NCBI GenBank assembly: GCA_037013685.1
Contig: CM072893.1
Coordinates: forward strand, 16,890,736 to 16,954,735
Length of the DNA: 64,000 nucleotides
Direction: 5' to 3'
Source: Acridotheres tristis
Lineage: Eukaryota > Chordata > Aves > Passeriformes > Sturnidae
Positions 59,315 through 64,000 of this stretch are shown here, piece after piece. The position numbers and the translations under genes are program-made. The notes under the pieces are model-generated. The model was not told the DNA's origin. It worked only from the letters and a program-made list of their open reading frames with translations, and did no database searches. Each line of letters starts with the position of its first letter. Positions within the stretch are counted from its first letter, which is position 1.

Positions 59315-59440
59315 TTTGGGGGTGGTTTTTTGTTGTTTGTTTGTTTGTTTTTGAGGGGGTGGGGCGGAGGTGTTGTTTTTTGTTTGGTTTCATTTTTTTG
59401 GTTTGGGTTTTTTTGGGGGGTTTGCTTTTGTTGGTTTTAT
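59315..59440 (+). repeat. G/T-rich low-complexity tract with G-quadruplex potential
   Basis: The plus strand consists of T and G runs: GGGGGTGG, TTTGTTTGTTTGTTTTTGAG, GGGGGTGGGGCGGAGG, TTTGGTTTGGG, TTTTTTTGGGGGG. Four or more G-runs of three or longer lie within about 105 bases, enough for a G-quadruplex, and the GTTT runs are a simple repeat. The complementary A/C form appears at 10574-10640 and 63940-63967. Confidence 0.75.
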
Positions 59441-60627
59441 TTTTAAAGTAGAAACTTTGAAAAATCTCTAGGAAATCCCAATCTCAATTAAAAAGAAAAG
59501 AAAAAGGCAAAATATCAGAGTATGAATGAAGAGCTGTATCATGGCTCTGTTCCACAGCCTCTACCTTTTTTTATTTTTTACTTTCCATTCCTATATCTGT
59601 TTTAGAATTTGTTTCATGATCTTTTCTATGATTATCTGATCTTCTCTGATGTGTCTCTCTCTGCTCTGTATCACATCTGCTTGTACCCTTCCCACCACCT
59701 GCAAGGACTTTTATCTTTGTCCATAGCCCCAGATTGTTCTTGATCAGATTTACCCTCAAGGCCATCCTATGGAGTAGAAGGAGCACTTTTGTCTCCATTC
59801 AGAAACAGAAAACACAAGACTCAGAAGAGCAAAGGGACTTGGGTAGGATCCACCTAGCAAGTGTTCACTTGGTTTGACCAGCCCCTAAAACCAGGGGTAC
59901 TTAGTCACTTAAGAGCTGGATAACTTTCCTCTGGGTTTTTAGTGGGATTTTTCTTCACTGAAAATTTTTCCATCATACTAAGAATGCTAAGGTGAAAAGA
60001 GGGATCATTTCCTTGCAGTGGGCTGGTTCCTGCTCCTGACCTGTGCCTCTGGAAGTGCGACACAGATGCACCTGAGGCCATAACTAATGTCCTTGAGAAC
60101 TGGCCACTGGGTGATTTTCCATTGACCTGTCACAGGAGAGAGCAGTCTTGCTCTGGGTTGCATTGGGCTTGACCTTGATGCTGCAGTGAGTTTTTAATGG
60201 TGCCTGAATGTGTCTGGTGGGTGAGGTTTGCTGAGGCAGAGCACAGAAAGAGGAAGCTGCCATGGGACCAATTGTGCTGGCACCTGTGAGGAGGCCAGGC
60301 TGGCTGGTGTTTGCTATTCCCTGCACACACGCAGGGAGCCTTGTGCACTAAGTGACATCAAGGCTCATTATTTTCATCAGATGCCACATTTGTAACCTGT
60401 TACCAAGTAAATTGTGATAAAATAGACTGGAGCAGCCCAGAGTGTGACACTGTGCTGAGATGGCTGCTGTGTGCACAGCAGGCAGGTACAGAGCTTTACA
60501 GGACTGCTGGCTTCAGCATCCTAAAGGAGCAGGGAGCTCTCATGGATAGCAGAGAGTTCAGGTCAGAATTAGCTCATGATGCATCTTTTTTGCAGACACT
60601 GTGTGCTTGGGATGAGGGTGAACTATG
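59441..60627. other. Non-coding stretch, one weak MIR-like scrap
   Basis: No exon recognised. About 59795-59865 ('agactcagaagagcaaaggg' 'acttgggtaggatccacc') weakly recalls the MIR CORE region. The rest is ordinary. Confidence 0.45.
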
Positions 60628-60750
60628 TCTTTTACCTCCTTCTTCTTGCTAATGGGGAAACTGAGACAAGGGAAAAAGAGGTGATTCACCCAGTGTCACA
60701 TAGTAAATCTACAGCTTCATATTGTAGTTCTTGTCCCTGTGCTTGGAGCC
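60628..60750 (+). repeat. MIR-like (CORE-SINE) fragment
   Basis: 'gctaatggggaaactgagac' (60648-60667), 'aagaggtgattcacccagtg' and 'tcacatagtaaatctacagc' match in order atggggaaactgaggca..gaggtgacttgcccaaggtcacacagtaaatc. One of the clearest relics in the window. The 70-codon frame through it is not a gene. Confidence 0.8.
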
Positions 60751-61946
60751 AAGAATGGCTCCCTCACAAGTTGCAATCCAAATGGTAGGGTGAACAGCAA
60801 TATATCTGCAGTTTTCACATTCTTTTTTCTCCCAAGCTGGAGTCCAGATGTGAGTGACTTGAAATGACATCTGAGAGCACAGGAAAAAAACCCAGCTTAT
60901 TACTGTAGTTTTTAGTTTTCTGTCTTTAAAGATTCTTAAAGTCTGCCCAGGATGTTTAGGTTTTTGAAGAGGAACTCCATGTTTGTACTAGGAGATACCA
61001 ATTGTTTCTGTTGCTTTGTCCTCCCAAGCCTCTGCCTGCTCCACAGGCAGAGACAAATATATTTGCCCTACAACATTTTGTGAAGCTGTATTAAGTAGTA
61101 TCTTGAGTTTGTATGTGGCGAAACTGAGGCAAATGGGAAACTAATCAATATCTGTAAGGACTCTTCTGTGCCTTTGAGAGTTAGAAAGCTGAGAGAAGGA
61201 GCCTCTCCAGAGCTCTCCCCACTCTGCAAGATTTCTAGCCTGTTTCTGACATACACAGAAGAACTTGCTGTGGTTTTAAGGAGCAAATGGGACCTTTAGT
61301 GGAGATCAAACCCTCCAGTGCTGTGCATGCACAGAATTGAACTAACATACTTTATTTGGATTCTAAATAAATATCTCTTTACAGGACTTAGAGATGCTGA
61401 ATAGCAAATACTAAAATGCTTCATCTGTGAACAGTATGTGTTACTTGTGGTGCTGCAGTGGAACAAGCTGGAGGTAGTCATGATGATATTTGTAAATAGA
61501 GCTTCTTGGGAATGAAAAGTATTCTGTGATCCATAATAGTTTGAGAAGTTTGGCCAAACAAGAATGAAGCAATTTAATATTAATGTAAATGTTTCACTTT
61601 TGCAAAACTAGGATTATATTGATTTTAGAGCCTTTCTGTATTCTGATGTTTTACGAATAGAAGAAAATGTTAAAGTGAAAATATTTTTAATAGAAGTACA
61701 AACATTTATCAGAAAGTAAGCTGGAAATATTTGTTTCCAGGTGTTTAGTTAAAAATACCTTTGGCATAGCTAAATTATGAAATACTTTATTGATATGAAA
61801 GGTATATTGAGGGGTGGAGGGGGAGTGCATGAACATTTTTTTCTAACTTTAGCTTTGTGCATCTGGACTCTGGTTAGCAGCTAACTAGCTCTTTACTGCA
61901 GCACTTCTTTAATGCTTACTGATCCTTTATAAATATAATAGAAGGT
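60751..61946. other. Non-coding stretch, one weak MIR-like scrap
   Basis: No gene recognised. At 61100-61145 'gtggcgaaactgaggcaaat' 'gggaaac' carries the MIR aaactgaggca word in isolation. 61560-61800 is AT-rich. Confidence 0.45.
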
Positions 61947-62095
61947 GTGCTCTACTCTCTGCCCCAAAGGTCTTACAATTTAAATTGGCAGTTCAGAAGA
62001 ATTATCTCCCTATTTCAGGAACTGGAGCATAGCAAGATCAGTGATTTGCTCAAGGTGACATGGAATGTACAAAAAACCAGCACCAGCTCATTCCA
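61947..62095 (+). repeat. MIR-like SINE, longest copy in the window
   Basis: Starts with 'ctctgccccaaaggtcttac' 'aatttaaattgg', the left part known from amniote MIR-type SINEs (ctgccccaaagagcttacaatctaaat). It continues 'attatctccctatttcagga' 'actggagcatagcaagatca' and 'gtgatttgctcaaggtgaca', matching ttatccccatttcacagaactgaggcacagagagatcaagtgacttgctcaaggtcacac. About 150 bases retain the family order. Confidence 0.8.
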
Positions 62096-62229
62096 TTGTC
62101 CGGTTGAGATCCATCCTCCAAGTTACCCCTCACTTTGGGAGCACTCTGACACCGGAGCTGCCTGGCTTTGCTGCCCTAAGGTTTGAGGTGTGGCACGGCC
62201 AGTGGCTGGGGATGGGAGTGGCTGGCCAG
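62096..62229. other. Non-coding stretch, nothing recognised
   Basis: Moderately GC-rich sequence with no recognised feature. Confidence 0.45.
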
Positions 62230-62345
62230 CTCTGCTGCAGCTGTCACTGCTCTTTGCTGATAGTTGCTGTAATCCATGGTGCCTGCTTTTATAGTGCTAA
62301 TTAATCTCTCTTAATTAATGAAATCCTTCTACTTCATGTTCCTCC
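62230..62345. promoter_or_regulatory. Possible homeodomain-rich element
   Basis: 'gtgctaattaatctctctta' 'attaatgaaatcc' contains two TTAATTA-type cores (about 62297-62318) next to a 'gttgctgtaatccatggtgc' segment. TAATCC is a PITX/OTX-type site. Motif-based only. Confidence 0.28.
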
Positions 62346-63389
62346 CCTTCTTTTCCTCTTTGCTTCTCTTCAGCTTCCACAGCTGAAACCTACAGTCCTC
62401 CTTGAGCAGGGGCTGATAAAATCTCCAGCCTTTAAACATCTCTGTGTACTCATCTGTGGCAGTGCTGGTGGCTCCATCTGCTTTCCTCCTTTGGTGCGGT
62501 AGCAGCTTAATCTTCATGGCCTGTTATCTTTGAAGCACACTTGATTTCTCAAAAGAAAAACAGCTAAGCATTTTAGCACCCGCTGCTTTCCTTCATAGGC
62601 TGCTACATGTCGTTGCTGCTTAATCATGGCCTGAGTTTGCAAACACTGTGCATGTACAAAGTATTCCTTTGAATAGACTTATGGGCTTGATTGAGACAAC
62701 ACATCCAGGTAATATTGCCTGCCTGCATCTTTGCACTCCAGGACTGTTTATTTTCTTTCATTTCATCCCTTAAGTCCTACTCATAACCTTTTCTCTCTTC
62801 TCAGGGCACAGATTCTAATTCTTGCCCTTGTGCTATGAAACTTGTAATTCCATGTCAGTTAAATCCACAAGCAGAAAAAAGGTTTGGGAACTGCAGGACT
62901 GGGTGTATCCAGCCTGTCCACCAAGTTATCACTTCTGGTATTCCTGGAAAAGCAAGGAGAAGAGCACAGCGCATAAGCAGTAACACACAACAAAATATAG
63001 TCCTCATTCTGAAGGACATTCAGTTCATCTTGGGACACAGACTGCATTTCTGGACTCACAGATACATGTCACTGCTTGGCTGAAAGGTGATAGAAAATTC
63101 TGGGGAGCAGAGCCATCCATCAGCATTACAAAAGAAAGTTTCCATACTTCTGCACGTTCTACTGCTAATCACAGCATAATCTTCTCCTTTGTAAACCCAG
63201 CCAGATAGTTCTCTGTTTACATTTTTTTCATCAGCTTCTTTACCTCTCTCAATATCTAAGTTTACAGTGCCTCTCCTCCAGCACAAGTGGCTGATTTACA
63301 TACAAAAGTGATCAGCTGTGGGAAGAACAGTCTAGCGAATCAAATAATAAGTGACATTAAGTGGCATCTAAATGACATTACTTCGATTC
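62346..63389. other. Non-coding stretch, nothing recognised
   Basis: Ordinary sequence. Small frames on both strands are of chance length. Confidence 0.5.
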
Positions 63390-63475
63390 TCTGCTGAGCT
63401 ATGAGTTGCAGTGTGACCATGCACACAGTAATTAATTCCTATGCCTCAGGTCCCCAGCTGTAAAACGGACAAGGT
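63390..63475 (-). repeat. MIR-like (CORE-SINE) fragment
   Basis: 'gctgagctatgagttgcagt' 'gtgaccatgcacacagtaat' 'taattcctatgcctcaggtc' 'cccagctgtaaaacggac' follows, in order, the MIR reverse complement agct..tagctgtgtgaccttgggcaagtcacttaac..tgcctcagtttccccatctgtaaaatgg. Confidence 0.75.
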
Positions 63476-64000
63476 TCTGAGTTCCTAGGAATTCCTCTGT
63501 TAGTCTGGAGTGAAAGTGAGTAGTGTGTGCAGAACTGAGAAACCGTGGTGGTGGGATCCATTCAAACGTGTTCATAGAAAGCTGCTAGAAAGGCAGTTCC
63601 TCTGAGTGGAAAGAATTATATTGTGTCTGGTTTATATGACAGAACAATGCTTTCATATGAAACAAGGACTGTATAGGGATCCTCTAGTTATATTAACTTT
63701 TCCTTTTTTCTGTTCATCCCCATCCTTTTGTGTCAGAACATACAAACAGTTCAGTGAAAGATAGACTTGCAGACTGACTCATTAGCACAGTGGAGGTCCA
63801 GCCCCACAAAGCAGTATAGGAGATACAGTGAAATCAGAAAAACTTACATAGCTCACATAAAATTTAGTAGTTTAGTCGGAGAGAGAGAGAGAAGAGACAA
63901 AAAGAGTGTTTAAAGAGTGATCATAGGGAAGTGGCTGTAAAAAAACCCAAACAAAACCAAGTAAAAAATTCTATCTTGCTGAATGCATCAGCTCACACTC
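63476..64000. other. Non-coding end of window
   Basis: No gene recognised. There is a short GA run at about 63879-63897 and an A/C-rich tract at 63940-63967. The window ends in ordinary sequence. Confidence 0.5.

Noticed and set aside
1..64000. tRNA, rRNA, snRNA genes, CRISPR arrays, operons or endogenous retroviral genes
   Set aside because: None was seen on either strand by eye, and the genome type makes CRISPR and operons irrelevant. A covariance-model scan was not possible.

Overview
This window looks like vertebrate, almost certainly bird, nuclear DNA with no recognisable protein-coding gene. The bird call rests on a 5'-truncated CR1 retrotransposon of avian type (13741-14752, with the typical 3' end and a trace of the ATTCTATG-like tail), three further avian CR1 3'-end scraps (6501, 44711 and 57226), and very low overall repeat content. 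Crocodilians and turtles share CR1 and MIR-like SINEs but normally carry far more repeats per kilobase. Open reading frames are short (longest 203 codons) and scattered over all frames. None shows a recognisable domain, and none is embedded in a visible exon with a matching splice pattern. I read the window as an intergenic gene desert or a long intron.

Layout. 1-5.2 kb: AT-rich non-coding DNA with one clear MIR-like SINE at 2.3 kb. 5.2-5.7 kb: an AT-rich conserved-looking block followed by a compact CpG island with GC boxes and a near-consensus CTCF core, the best promoter or insulator candidate. 5.7-16.3 kb: unremarkable DNA plus the 1-kb CR1 and a degenerate TG-rich tract. 16.4-28.2 kb: non-coding DNA with a perfect 9-bp hairpin (20.08 kb) and a very old CR1/L3-like reverse-transcriptase relic on the minus strand (24.97-25.29 kb). 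28.2-38 kb: an AT-rich enhancer-like block, a CATC microsatellite, a second enhancer-like block with a 9-bp hairpin (30.45 kb), and quiet DNA. 38-40.1 kb: a discontinuous GC/CpG-rich domain enclosing two MIR-like SINEs, an octamer-containing block and a 20-bp tandem repeat. 40-53 kb: mostly featureless, with a CR1 scrap, MIR-like scraps and a 28-bp duplication. 53-57.1 kb: two strong conserved-element candidates, one with paired TCF/LEF-type sites and one dense in homeodomain-type TAAT cores. 57-64 kb: a CR1 scrap, a 20-bp poly-A, a G/T-rich tract with G-quadruplex potential, and a cluster of MIR-like SINEs.

Nothing forms an operon-like or multi-gene system. The biologically interesting content is regulatory (CpG islands, possible CTCF site, enhancer-like blocks) and palaeogenomic (unusually readable ancient SINE and LINE relics). 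Conservation cannot be measured from one sequence, so every enhancer-like call is inference from base composition and motif content. No organism, chromosome or neighbouring gene could be identified.
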